Shown piece by piece: positions 20,301-29,040 of a DNA stretch of 64,000 bases (position 1 is the stretch's first letter; every line of letters begins with the position of its first letter). This DNA comes from Acd1 sp049973945 (GTDB lineage: Archaea; Thermoproteota; Thermoprotei_A; Sulfolobales; Sulfolobaceae), in contig JBMFJH010000005.1 in the NCBI GenBank assembly GCA_049973945.1, positions 29,017-93,016 of the forward strand. Direction: 5' to 3'. A program made the translations under genes and the position numbers. A model generated the notes under the pieces. That model did not search any database. It was not told where the DNA came from and saw nothing but the letters and a program-made list of their open reading frames with translations.

Positions 20301-20525
20301 TGCAAGTTTATATACCCCCTACCTCCTCCCTCACTTTTTCTTTGCTACGAGTCTTAGAATCAGAAATCAGATAATAAGCTTAACGCGAACTACTTCCGCT
20401 GCACTTTGTTCCCTTTCCACGTTGTCGTGTCAGAAGTTAAAGCGGCGTGAGCCCATTTCCTGGCTTCCCCAGGGAAGTCCAGGTGTTCTCTAGAGAGGGA
20501 ATTACTTAAGGGCTGGACGCGGTCC
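20301..20525 (-). promoter_or_regulatory. Leader of array 2
   Basis: TATA box GGTATATAAACTTGCA (minus sense) stands directly before the first repeat. The full stretch to 20525 is highly similar, in inverted orientation, to 28817-29040 before array 3, including GATAATAAGCTT, ACTTTGTTCCCTTTCCACG and the distal block ending GGACGCGGTCC. Such leaders promote array transcription and direct spacer insertion; Csa3 is known to bind them in Sulfolobus. Confidence 0.85.
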
Positions 20526-20741
20526 CTAGGGAGGGTCAACTCAAGGCCTCTCCCGGCTCCCCCAGGGAGAAAAGGAGGGAGGGGACCTCTGGACTTCTAC
20601 TCTCGCAACTTTACAACGAGCCCCGCACCGCTCCTCCCCACGCCCTACTTTACCGCCCTGAGGAGACCTCGCTTTCCCCGTCCTCCCTGCTCAGCCCGGG
20701 AGAACCACTTTCTTTTTAAATTTAGAAAAACCCTGTAACAC

Positions 20742-21105
20742 GTGAAGTCCTACTTCACAACGCTCGGCTACACCGAGCAGTTCGTCCTCAGGCTCCTAGC
20801 CGAGACCTCCGCCTCCCCCGACGACCCCTTCGTGATAGTAGTCCCCTCCCCGATCACCTCCTCGACGAGGACTGCCCTGGAGAACCTCAACGCCTTCTGC
20901 TCGAGGGCGAACTACCCCCCGCCGAAGGTGGTGGAAGTGGCTTTCGACTCCCTCGAGTCGTTGCTCTCCTCCGTGCTCGACGCCCTCTTACCCCTCCCCG
21001 AGCCAGTGATCACTGACCTCACCGTGGGGATGAGGCTCTTCGACGTGGCCATCCTCCTGGCCCTGGTGTCCTCCAGGAAGAGGTTCGTGGCCTACCTGAG
21101 GGAGA
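20742..21105 (+). pseudogene. csa3: csa3, 5' half (CARF domain), cut by an inversion
   Basis: GTG start at 20742 with TATA box CTTTTTAAATTT about 25 bases upstream. The translation MKSYFTTLGYTEQFVLRLL... DLTVGMRLFDVAILLALV... RKRFVAYLRE matches the CARF domain of Sulfolobus Csa3, the cyclic-oligoadenylate-responsive regulator of adaptation genes and arrays. After YLRE the reading frame continues into unrelated sequence. The missing wHTH half is on the opposite strand at 21332-21668, so the gene is split by an inversion of about 560 bp. Confidence 0.88.
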
Positions 21106-21331
21106 TTGGTCAAGGGAGGGGGATTCGCTCAGCAAGATCCTCCTCAGCTCCAGGGCCCTCCAGTTGATAGAACCTCGAGACTATTTCGCGCCCGCTGACG
21201 CTTTCGCCGGTCTCGATGCACTTCCAGACCCCGGACGAAGGGGATGCCTCTTCACGCCATACTTCTATGTCAGGGAACGGAGTACGCGAAGGGTTGTTAA
21301 GAGATAAATTCCCTCATTTCTAAGCGAGTCC

Positions 21332-21668
21332 TCAGGCCTTCCCAGGCTGGGCGGTCGCCCTCTCCCCTGCCCTCGCCTCCTCCGCCTGACCAGCCCTCCA
21401 GGCCGCGAGCTTCACCGCGAGCCTCCCCAAGGGGGTTAAGGAGACCAGCCTGTCCTTGCCCCTGGTCGTTATTTGGCCCAGCTTCTTCAGGCCACTAGTC
21501 CTGTTCAGCATGGTCTTCTCGCTCCTCTTGAGGGAGTTAGCCAACTCGGTCAGAGTCCTGTCCCTCTCCACGAGCGAGGCGAGGAACCTCAACTCCTCCT
21601 CCGAGTAGTCCCTGGTCAAGGCGTTTACTTCGGCGTCGGTGAGCCTGAAGGCCCTGGTCCCGCTCTCC
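21332..21668 (-). pseudogene. csa3: csa3, 3' half (winged-helix domain), inverted
   Basis: Read on the minus strand this gives SGTRAFRLTDAEVNALTRDY... TELANSLKRSEKTMLNRTS... GKDRLVSLTPLGRLAVKL, matching the linker and wHTH of Sulfolobus Csa3 (which has ALMRDYS, DKSEKTLINK and QKGKDRKVELNELG). No start codon fits an independent gene; the first in-frame TTG lies inside the conserved linker. The pentamer GGAGA at 21101-21105 and its complement TCTCC at 21664-21668 bound the segment; flipping it gives an in-frame YLRESGTRAFRL join. Confidence 0.85.
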
Positions 21669-21743
21669 TCGACGGGACGTTCCTGTAAGGGAAACCGGGT
21701 AGAAATGACGGAAATAAGGCTAGACCAGGTTAACGACGTTAAG

Positions 21744-24700
21744 CTAGAAATGGAGATAGTACAGTTTTGCCAGGGCGAGCTTCACTCTCTCCTCGTCGTT
21801 GTTCTCCACCGCCTCGCGTAGGGCCTTAAAAAGCCCTGAAACTATATCTATGTTAGAATGTATGAGCTCACTTCCCTTCGAGATGGCCCTCACAGTCTCC
21901 CTATCGCCGTCGAGCAGGGCGTTTAATGTGAGTATCAGGTCGCCTACAGACCGATCCGTCGACAGCGCCTGTATGACGGCCCTCGGGCTGAACTCCTTGC
22001 TGAGCTCTTCTACGACGCTACCCTCGGACACGGACTTGAGGTCTTCGACCAGCATCTCGCGCGCAAACCTGTTCCCCTTTAGGGCTAAGCGCAGACCGTT
22101 GCAAACGTGTTCGCATAACGTTGCTTTCTCATCCGGCTCACCCTCATACAGCTCCTCGCACCCCTTCCCACAGTCGACGTCAAGGCCTAGAGAGAGCTTC
22201 AGGGCCGGAGCCATGAACCTGAGTACCCTGGCGGCACCTAGCACCTCGTCAACGCCGGGCCTCCGGTCGACTACCCCTAAGTAGTTCAGGAGCAGCGTCG
22301 TCGCGACCCTCATGGCAAGGGGTAAATAGTCTAGTAACCAGCCGAGTACTTTGAGAAGTCCCTCCGCCTCGCCCTTGTTGCCAGAAAGTCCCAGGTAAAT
22401 CAAGTACTCTGCGAGTGTAATACCCTTTAGCTGCGAACCGCGGGCGTCAATACCTAGCTTCTCCACAGCTTCGTTGAACACCTCCCTGAACTCGCCCGCG
22501 GCCTCAATTAGACCCTGGAGGCTGTCCGCCTTGAGAACCCTCGCTCTCACTAAGAAGGAGTGCGCAGCGACGTAGTTTCCCCAATGCTCTGTCTCCTGGG
22601 CGAGAGCTCTGGCCTTCTCGAAGTGTTTCACCGCGTCGTCGAACTTGCCCTCTCGTAGACTAATAGCACCTGCCGCGGAGTGTAACACCCCCAATATATT
22701 CTTCACATGAGAGACTAAGGCCTCTTTCGGCTGTCTCAGTGATACACCTTTTAAATACTCCCTCACGTTCTCGTCCTTCAACCACTCGTCGAACTTCTCC
22801 GCCCTGTCCAAATCGCTTATGAGCCTCTCTATCTCTCTTGCTAAGTTAATGCCACAATTCAATCCAGTCTTGGTAAGAACCTCAAGAACGCGTGCTTCGG
22901 AAGCATACCTAAGAAACTCGCTGCCCAGCCCTTCGGCCACCTTCAGCAGGAGCTTGGCCGTTTCACATACCACGTTTGGAGGGGCCCCGCCGCCTATCAA
23001 CGAGGCTAATGCATGAACTAGTCTAACCTTATTGGAATCCCTCAACTTGTCCAGATCTTCAAGGGAATCCATGACGAATCTTCCGATGCCGAGCAGTGCT
23101 TCCTTAATGTCAGCAACTACGTTTATAGCAGAGCTGATGAATTCGGCCCAACGGTCGGGCGACTTTCCTCTTAGCGAACTCAAAAGATCTACAGCAGAGA
23201 CTATAAGATTTGGACGTGTTACAGTGTCGATGCTCAAGGAAGCTACCCGTAAGGCCTCGTCCGCGAAATCCACTTTGGCGTAGGCGGAGAGGATCGAGAG
23301 GCCCAGGCCGTAAATTTCTTCTAGCAAATGGACTTTTTGCCTTTCCTCCCACTTCTTCAAGAGGGCCTCCAACTCGCCCTTCATCCTGTCGCGCTGAACC
23401 ATAACGTCGATGAACGGGTTGTCCACTAATTTCTCAGCCGAGTACGGCATAAGCAAAAGTCCCTCACTTAAGGGGGTCAGCTCCCCGTCGGCCAACAGCA
23501 TGTCGAGGGCCCGACACTCGCTTTCAGGATCGCTCAGGAAGTTAAGGGCCCTTCTGACCGGTTCGGCGAGGTCGCGTTTCCCCTCGTCGCTCATCCTCTT
23601 GTAAGCTATAAGGGGTAGCCGGAGCCCGTGTCCCCCCCTTACAGCACCAAGAGCGAACACTAACGCGTTCCAGCAAGGGCTATTCGGGTCGGCAAGACCT
23701 CCTTCGCCGGCTATTACCTCCTTGATCTTGCCGCCGTATTCCTTGAATACGTATTTCACGGCTTCTTCCATGCTGTTGACCCTGACCCTCTTCTCTTGAT
23801 CCATCCAGACGCTCAGGACTTCCCTTAACTGTTTGTCCTTGATCTCTTCGCCTCTGACGGCCCTCACGATGAGGCTTATCGCGTCCTCCAGAAGGTCCTC
23901 GTGCTTCAACGCCAGCCAGTGAGCTTCCTCCCCCCAATTCTCTTTCTTCCCGCCCAAGTTTAATCCATTCGACCAACGCGCCAGGCGGTTAACGAAGTAG
24001 GGGGGCATTACGTACATTCCGCTTTTCACTGCGTCCTTTAACGGCTCCCTTATGGCCAAGATCTCGGAGAACGCCTCGACCCGTTGTGTATTTATTTCAT
24101 TATCCTCTTTAATTTTCAGATAGTCGTTAATCCACCAGACAAGGAAGAGATCCGCCCTACCTCTGGACTCCCTCAGTAACTCTTCAATTCTGCTAACGTT
24201 ACAGCCTTTCTCCTTTAAATTCTCGCCAACTAACCTGGCAATTAAAGTATAACCCTCCTTAAACTTCAAGACCTCACTTACTAGGTTACTTAGAGTGTTC
24301 TCATCAAACATGCAACCGGAATAACTCCTGATTATCTCCTTAAGGAAGTCCATATCGGAAACGTTAAACTCGACACTCTCAACCCTCTTTCTAGCGTCCT
24401 CGCGTAACACGTTATAAACATCATCCGGTATTACTATGATCGTGGGGACGGAATAAGTCACCCCATCCTTCCCGGAAGTCATGAGATTGAAAATCTTCTC
24501 GACCTTACTTACTATAGCCCGAGCGACCTCCTGCTTCGGCCTTCCCAGACCCCCAACCTCGTAAAATAGTAGAGTTGATGGGTCGTAGAGTAAAACGTAT
24601 CTCTTGAACCCGATAGCTTCCTCAATTGTACTGTGGATCTGACCTTCGTTCAGTGCAGCTAGGTCTATTATGCCCTTTATCTCCCCCTCCTTCAACATCT

Positions 24701-26111
24701 TTGCCATAAGGTAGTTGATGAAAGTGCTCTTGCCCACACCGTGAGGTCCTCTGACTATAAGAATCTTCCCCCCGTCCACGGCCTCCCTAACCTTCTTTAC
24801 GACGTTAGCGACCTTGTCCTTAAGGTTCGGAAACCCCTCTGGATCCACGAACTTATAGGAAAGGTTTCCGAACTTAATCCAGGTTTTACCGTCTTTAAAT
24901 TCTATGTGCAACTGCGATGGCTCAGTATACAGACTACTTACAATATTCTGAGTTTTCATGACGTTCTCAAGTCGATCTAATCTCTCCTTTAGCCCCTTAA
25001 TTTCCTTCCTTAGACCTTCGAACGCCTTCTCCAACTGCTCGACGTCCAGTCCGGTCACCTCGTTTATGGCCTCTAACGCGTCTTCCGGCGTTATCCCCAA
25101 CTGTAGGGCCACCTTTGACGCTATCAACTTCTTAAGCTCGTCGCTTAACTTCCTCCACTTTTCCCCGAAGACGATGAGTTCTTTAACGCTGCCCTCCTCC
25201 CTCTCTGTGAGCTTATAAATGAGGCTTAGGAATATTGCTGTCGCCACGGCTGAAAGCACTATGCCTCCTAGACGTCCGATCGCAACGTCTGCCAACTTCT
25301 TTAGACTCTCTTTAGTTAAGTCCTCGAACAAGCTCTTGACGCTTAGGATCAAGAAGCCCTCGAACTCTACATCCTTCTCGCCCACGAGAAATTTGAGTAG
25401 GCTCTCGTAAGCTTCCGCCTGCTCGATAACGAAGTCCTCCGCGGCTTTACAGCCCTCAACTTTCTCGCAGTTGGCCTCCCTAGCCTCGCTTATGATCTCC
25501 TTTACGAAGCCCGGGAGTACGTATTTCTTACCCAGCCACTCTGTGGGTTTCTTGAAGTGATCCTTCATTAGCTTAACAGACGCCCTTACGTCGTCGGGTA
25601 AACTGTTCTCGTCAATGTCCCAGGGTATCGCGTAAAATACTACTGCGTCGTAGGATTTGCGTAACTCCTTTAGATGGTTTACTAACTCTTTTGGCAGTTT
25701 CTCAACACCGCCCAAGTACTCCCTAAGAGTCCTCATTTCCTCCTCTGTAAACCCCTCAATTGCGGTATTCCTAACGTCCACGAGCCCTAATCCTATAAGC
25801 CTCTTGACTCCTGAAAATATCTTCATGATTTGACCAACTTCGTCTTTCTTCTCCCCTGCGATCTCGCGTCTCTCGTTAGGCTTCGCCGGCTTTAAGTTCT
25901 CGAACCCAGTTATCGTCTCATAAACGTGGGGTAGGTCTTTCAATTTCCCCGTTATTAAGAAGCTCTTCCCGCCCCTTGGGGGGCCAATGACCAGAATTTT
26001 AGCGTCTTCACCCTTTTCTACAATTGTCTTTTGTAAGATTGGGTAAATGTCACTAGCGTAATAGTTGTTGTTGTACGTGTTGAATAAGTCCTCTCTTTCC
26101 TCTGGATTCAA
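21744..26111 (-). CDS. Giant two-P-loop STAND-like NTPase with a membrane segment
   Basis: A 1455-residue protein. P-loop 1 is GPPRGGKS at 43-50. A hydrophobic segment at about 281-299 (GGIVLSAVATAIFLSLIYK) could span the membrane. A coiled-coil stretch lies at about 356-386. A second complete P-loop, GPHGVGKST at 455-463, is followed by candidate Walker B strands RYVLLYD (504-510) and PTIIVIPDD (556-564). The rest is helical, with TPR-like pairs around 1140-1190 (AISLREGKFDDAVKHFEKA). P-loop plus helical repeats is the STAND plan, used by Avs-type defence sensors. It starts at TTG 26111 after GGGGAAGGGGATCA; a TATA box (TTTTATAAG) lies about 40 bases upstream. It sits between csa3 and cas2, where no cas gene of this kind is expected. 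The defence role is inferred. Confidence 0.75.
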   Translation of the reverse strand: MNPEEREDLFNTYNNNYYASDIYPILQKTIVEKGEDAKILVIGPPRGGKSFLITGKLKDLPHVYETITGFENLKPAKPNERREIAGEKKDEVGQIMKIFSGVKRLIGLGLVDVRNTAIEGFTEEEMRTLREYLGGVEKLPKELVNHLKELRKSYDAVVFYAIPWDIDENSLPDDVRASVKLMKDHFKKPTEWLGKKYVLPGFVKEIISEAREANCEKVEGCKAAEDFVIEQAEAYESLLKFLVGEKDVEFEGFLILSVKSLFEDLTKESLKKLADVAIGRLGGIVLSAVATAIFLSLIYKLTEREEGSVKELIVFGEKWRKLSDELKKLIASKVALQLGITPEDALEAINEVTGLDVEQLEKAFEGLRKEIKGLKERLDRLENVMKTQNIVSSLYTEPSQLHIEFKDGKTWIKFGNLSYKFVDPEGFPNLKDKVANVVKKVREAVDGGKILIVRGPHGVGKSTFINYLMAKMLKEGEIKGIIDLAALNEGQIHSTIEEAIGFKRYVLLYDPSTLLFYEVGGLGRPKQEVARAIVSKVEKIFNLMTSGKDGVTYSVPTIIVIPDDVYNVLREDARKRVESVEFNVSDMDFLKEIIRSYSGCMFDENTLSNLVSEVLKFKEGYTLIARLVGENLKEKGCNVSRIEELLRESRGRADLFLVWWINDYLKIKEDNEINTQRVEAFSEILAIREPLKDAVKSGMYVMPPYFVNRLARWSNGLNLGGKKENWGEEAHWLALKHEDLLEDAISLIVRAVRGEEIKDKQLREVLSVWMDQEKRVRVNSMEEAVKYVFKEYGGKIKEVIAGEGGLADPNSPCWNALVFALGAVRGGHGLRLPLIAYKRMSDEGKRDLAEPVRRALNFLSDPESECRALDMLLADGELTPLSEGLLLMPYSAEKLVDNPFIDVMVQRDRMKGELEALLKKWEERQKVHLLEEIYGLGLSILSAYAKVDFADEALRVASLSIDTVTRPNLIVSAVDLLSSLRGKSPDRWAEFISSAINVVADIKEALLGIGRFVMDSLEDLDKLRDSNKVRLVHALASLIGGGAPPNVVCETAKLLLKVAEGLGSEFLRYASEARVLEVLTKTGLNCGINLAREIERLISDLDRAEKFDEWLKDENVREYLKGVSLRQPKEALVSHVKNILGVLHSAAGAISLREGKFDDAVKHFEKARALAQETEHWGNYVAAHSFLVRARVLKADSLQGLIEAAGEFREVFNEAVEKLGIDARGSQLKGITLAEYLIYLGLSGNKGEAEGLLKVLGWLLDYLPLAMRVATTLLLNYLGVVDRRPGVDEVLGAARVLRFMAPALKLSLGLDVDCGKGCEELYEGEPDEKATLCEHVCNGLRLALKGNRFAREMLVEDLKSVSEGSVVEELSKEFSPRAVIQALSTDRSVGDLILTLNALLDGDRETVRAISKGSELIHSNIDIVSGLFKALREAVENNDEERVKLALAKLYYLHF

Positions 26112-26505
26112 TGATCCCCTTCCCCCGTTTTTCGTTAATGACCCATCTTATAAAACATAATGTTGAATAAGTGTGTCGAAAATCTGAAGCTAACGGAAAG
26201 CTTTCCCTGAGGTTAACTACCATTGATAATTTGAGAAGAGTCGAAGCGAAAGTGCGGGCCCACGGCGCTTTTCTGGAAGGAACGCGGGGAAAATCACCGG
26301 AGAACGTAGACGGTCTGCCGGGAGCCGGCGAACGCACTCGAGCTTGAGCCGTTTAACGAAGGGAGTACGGCGGTGGACGGTATGGTGCCCGTGTGCTCTT
26401 CAGACACTTCTACGGGCACGTACCGGATAGCGAGGCCGGAGAAGAGGAGGGAAATCGCGGAGATGAGGGGAGGGACGTCTCGACCTATATGAGGACAGGC
26501 TAAAA
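26112..26505. other. Intergenic region upstream of the giant NTPase
   Basis: Contains the TATA-like TTTTATAAG at about 26150 (minus sense). No intact gene. Minus-strand fragments here could be decayed cas2 sequence but cannot be aligned with confidence. Confidence 0.4.
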
Positions 26506-26640
26506 TTGTCCTACGCGCTTAAGGGCCTTAGACATTGCTTTTGCAAACCCGAGTGTAACAGGGGTTCCCCTCGAGGACACGTCAGGCTCTCCGTTGACGC
26601 CATAACCTCCCACCCCATGGCGACCCCCGGAAGGCGCTCC
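26506..26640 (+). pseudogene. Fragment resembling the Csa1/Cas4 nuclease core
   Basis: The plus-strand frame contains RLSVDAITSHPM, identical over nine residues to RLSVDAITSLSM in the nuclease core of csa1 in this window. The two DNA segments differ mainly at third codon positions, which points to an old protein-coding duplication or a decayed cas4 rather than chance. The flanks do not align. In Sulfolobales a cas4 gene commonly follows cas2, and no intact cas4 is present here. Confidence 0.35.
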
Positions 26641-26743
26641 TCTGTATCCTCGACAGTCCTAACTTCTTCAGCTCCTTGGCCAGCCTCAGCCTCTTGGCGT
26701 TGTCCGAGACGTCGTAGACCACCAAGACCAACACGGTAGACAC
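26582..26743 (-). pseudogene. cas2: cas2, truncated
   Basis: GTG at 26743 directly follows the cas1 stop. The first 40 or so residues are clear Cas2: VLVLVVYDVSDNAKRLRLAK, then LKKLGLSRIQRSAFRG, including the Asp of YDVSD needed at the dimer active site. After this the frame reads SPWGGRLWRQRRA and stops, unlike any Cas2. The C-terminal half is lost or rearranged. Cas2 bridges two Cas1 dimers in spacer integration, so this copy should not function. Confidence 0.8.
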
Positions 26744-26746
26744 CGC

Positions 26747-27655
26747 CTAAAGCTCCGCCCTGAAGCCCCTGTATGCCCTCCCGTCTTTGACGGCCGAGGC
26801 CAGCTTGACCGCGTGGGCCCTCATGGCCTGGTCTAGGGTCTTGGGGTTGTGGTCGCCCAACTCCCTGTACCTCTCGTCGAAGACCCTCAGCACGACCTTG
26901 GCCAGCTCCCTCCTGCTCTCTGGGGAAATCAGCCCGTCCTTCACCTGGAGCCTGAGGCCCGACAAAAACGCCCTGACCAGGGCGAAGTCTACCAACGGCT
27001 TGAACATCTCCGAGAAGTCGAAGACCAGCGCCGGGCTCCCCGGCCTGTCCCTGTGGACGAAGCCCAGGTAGGGGTCTAGGCCCGCTAAGAAGAGGTACTT
27101 GTAGGCCTTGGAGTAGAGTATGGCGTAGCTGTAGTTCAGGGCCAGGTTGAACTGGTCTTTAGCCTCGGGGTCCCTCCCGTCGAAGTTCAAGTCCCTGGGT
27201 AGGACTTGGGCTAACTCCCCCCAATAGAGCCTGGCAGCTGTAGGCTCGTCCTTATCCAGGATGCTCTTATAGTCCACCCTGAACCCCTTCCTCGCCTAGT
27301 GCTTGACGTGGGCCGCTTGGTTGTAGATCTTGGCCGAGACCATCTCTCCCCCGTACCTCTCAGCGGAGCTCAGGTAGGCCTCGTACTGCTTGACCCTAGT
27401 CTTCACGGTCTCTGTGCCTAGGGAGGGCGTCAAGACGCCCCAGGGGCTCCCGTTCCTGTCGAGGAAGAACAGCGTTATCCCGTGCTTGAGGGCGAGCCTA
27501 ATAGCCTGGACTGTAATGGCCCCCGAGGAGGATATCAGTATCTCGTCGACCTCAGCGGGCGGAACCTCGACCTTCCTGTCCTTGAACTGTACCACGAAGA
27601 CCCCGTTCTTGACCTTGAGCAGGGAGCCGTGGTCCGAAACGACTAGGGTCTTCAA
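26747..27655 (-). pseudogene. cas1: cas1 with an in-frame TAG at codon 120
   Basis: Spacer integrase. TTG start at 27655 overlapping the csa1 stop as TTGA, total 303 codons, the usual Cas1 length. The N-terminal beta domain (MKTLVVSDHGSLLKVKNGVF) runs to QAAHVKH, then TAG at 27296-27298, then ARKGFRVDYKSILDKDEPTA in the same frame. The catalytic residues are all present: Glu at codon 137 (EPTAARLYW), His at 201 (FVHRDRPG) and Asp/Glu at 213-216 (VFDFSE). A single base change, for example TTG to TAG, explains the break. The C-terminal piece has a GTG at 27277, but a split Cas1 is unlikely to work. Apart from the stop it looks undamaged, so loss is recent. Confidence 0.9.
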
Positions 27656-28500
27656 GCCTTCGCTCCCCCGTTGCAGTAGGAGTAGAAGGGGCAGGATGAG
27701 GGGCAGACCGCGGGCCTCCCCGGGTCCTTCTCCTCCGAGATCAGCTCGACGACCTCGTCCCTGGCGTCGATGAACTGCCTCCTCAGGTCGGGGGAGATGT
27801 AGTAGACCTCGTAGGAGATTTTGGGAACCCCCTCGCTCAGGCCGTTGACGTAGACCAGGGCCCCGAAGTCCACGGGGAGCTCGAGGTTGCTTTCGAGGGC
27901 CATGGCGTAGCCAGCTAAAGCCAACCTGTGGAAGTCCTGCGGCGAGCCCAGCTTGAACTCGACGACCATGGAGAGGGAAGTTATCGCGTCGACCGAGAGC
28001 CTCGGGGAGAGGCCCAAGGGGGTACCGTCGACCCTGACCTCCGAGAAGGTTGGCAGCAACGGGGAGTCCGAGCCGTCCGAGAGGAGGTCGAGAGCGAAGG
28101 CCTCGTAGAGCGATGAACAATAGGCGGAGTACTTGGGGGGACAGAGGGAGGACGCCCTCCTGGAGTTGTAGACCGCTAGCTCCATGGCCTTGTAGGGCGG
28201 CAAGCCGGAGGAGAGCCACCTCGAGACGTCCCTAGAGGCCCTGGCGAGCACCTCGTGCACGGCCTTGCCTAAGGTTAACGGCTCCCTGGCCTCGCCCTGC
28301 AAGTTCAGGACCTTCCGCAGGTAGACGTCCCTCTTGGTGGGGCAGTAGCGGTAGGCCACGTCAGCCATCGAGAGCCCCAGGTAGCGCCTGGGCTTTACAG
28401 GTGGACGGGTGTAGGACCAGCCCCTGAGCTCCTCCTCCACGGGGTCGGAGGCCCTGTAGGAGTGGAGCCTCCTGAGCTGCCTCAGGACCTGGAGCTTCAT
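27652..28500 (-). CDS. csa1: Csa1 (Cas4-family adaptation nuclease)
   Basis: A 282-residue protein of normal Csa1 length. It has a PD-(D/E)xK core with Asp171 in LSVDAITS and Glu181/Lys183 in VVEFKLGS. Four Cys suited to an iron-sulfur cluster are C53 (RYCPTKRD) and C266, C270 and C276 (CPSSCPFYSYC). Csa1 belongs with Cas1, Cas2 and Cas4 in type I-A adaptation and is expected to process prespacers. The ATG at 28500 has a TATA box (ATATTAAATT, about 28519-28530). It leads the csa1-cas1-cas2 operon and looks intact. Confidence 0.92.
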   Translation of the reverse strand: MKLQVLRQLRRLHSYRASDPVEEELRGWSYTRPPVKPRRYLGLSMADVAYRYCPTKRDVYLRKVLNLQGEAREPLTLGKAVHEVLARASRDVSRWLSSGLPPYKAMELAVYNSRRASSLCPPKYSAYCSSLYEAFALDLLSDGSDSPLLPTFSEVRVDGTPLGLSPRLSVDAITSLSMVVEFKLGSPQDFHRLALAGYAMALESNLELPVDFGALVYVNGLSEGVPKISYEVYYISPDLRRQFIDARDEVVELISEEKDPGRPAVCPSSCPFYSYCNGGAKA

Positions 28501-28816
28501 CGGGATTGGTATTACCCAGGAATTTAATATTCGTGAAAAAGGCGGGGGTAAAAGCGTTCCCGGCCGTGGCGAGGAAGGAACGGAGGGCTGTGGGAGAGCG
28601 AGTCTGAGGTCTTCCTCGCTAAAGCCGGGAAACTCGGTACCGCGGAAGTGAGATTTAATTTATTTATTGAAAATAGGAGAAACTAAATGCTGCGTCGCTC
28701 GCGAATTGCCCTCAGCGGGCAGTCCTTTTCTCCATCATCCAGGTAGCAGGCGAACTCTTCCCCTCGTTTTTCTCCCTGGGGGAGCCGGGAAAGGCCTTGA
28801 ACGAACCCTCCCTTGG
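28501..28816. other. Gap between csa1 and the array 3 leader
   Basis: Holds the csa1 promoter and the outer part of the array 3 leader. Patches here still resemble the region beyond the array 2 leader block (CGGCTCCCCCAGGGAGAAAA). A 60-codon minus-strand ORF lies inside this leader-related sequence and is not taken as a gene. Confidence 0.5.
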
Positions 28817-29040
28817 GACCGCGTCCAGCCCTAAAATCATTCCCTCTCTAGAGAACGCCTCAGTTTCCTTGGGAAAGCCGGGAAATTGGCTCAAGTCGTT
28901 TTGACTTCTGACTCGATAACGTGGAAAGGGAACAAAGTGCAGCGTAAGTAGTTCGCGTAAAGCTTATTATCTGATTTCCGACTCTTAGACTCGTAAAAAA
29001 GAAAAAGTGAGGGAAAAGGTAAGGGGTATATAAACTTGCA
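28817..29040 (+). promoter_or_regulatory. Leader of array 3
   Basis: TATA box GGGGTATATAAACTTGCA abuts the first repeat. The 224 bases are an inverted near-copy of the array 2 leader, with the distal block (GGACCGCGTCCAGCC to CTAGAGAAC and GGGAAATTGGC) at the same distance from the first repeat as in arrays 1 and 2. The leaders of arrays 2 and 3 face each other across the adaptation genes. Confidence 0.85.

Noticed and set aside
26306..26743. A microinversion that would restore full-length cas2.
   Set aside because: The candidate continuation is not convincingly Cas2-like and no clear inverted repeats mark the ends; left as a truncated gene.
28712..28894. A 60-codon minus-strand ORF beside array 3.
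   Set aside because: It lies entirely in leader sequence shared with array 2, where the frame is not kept.
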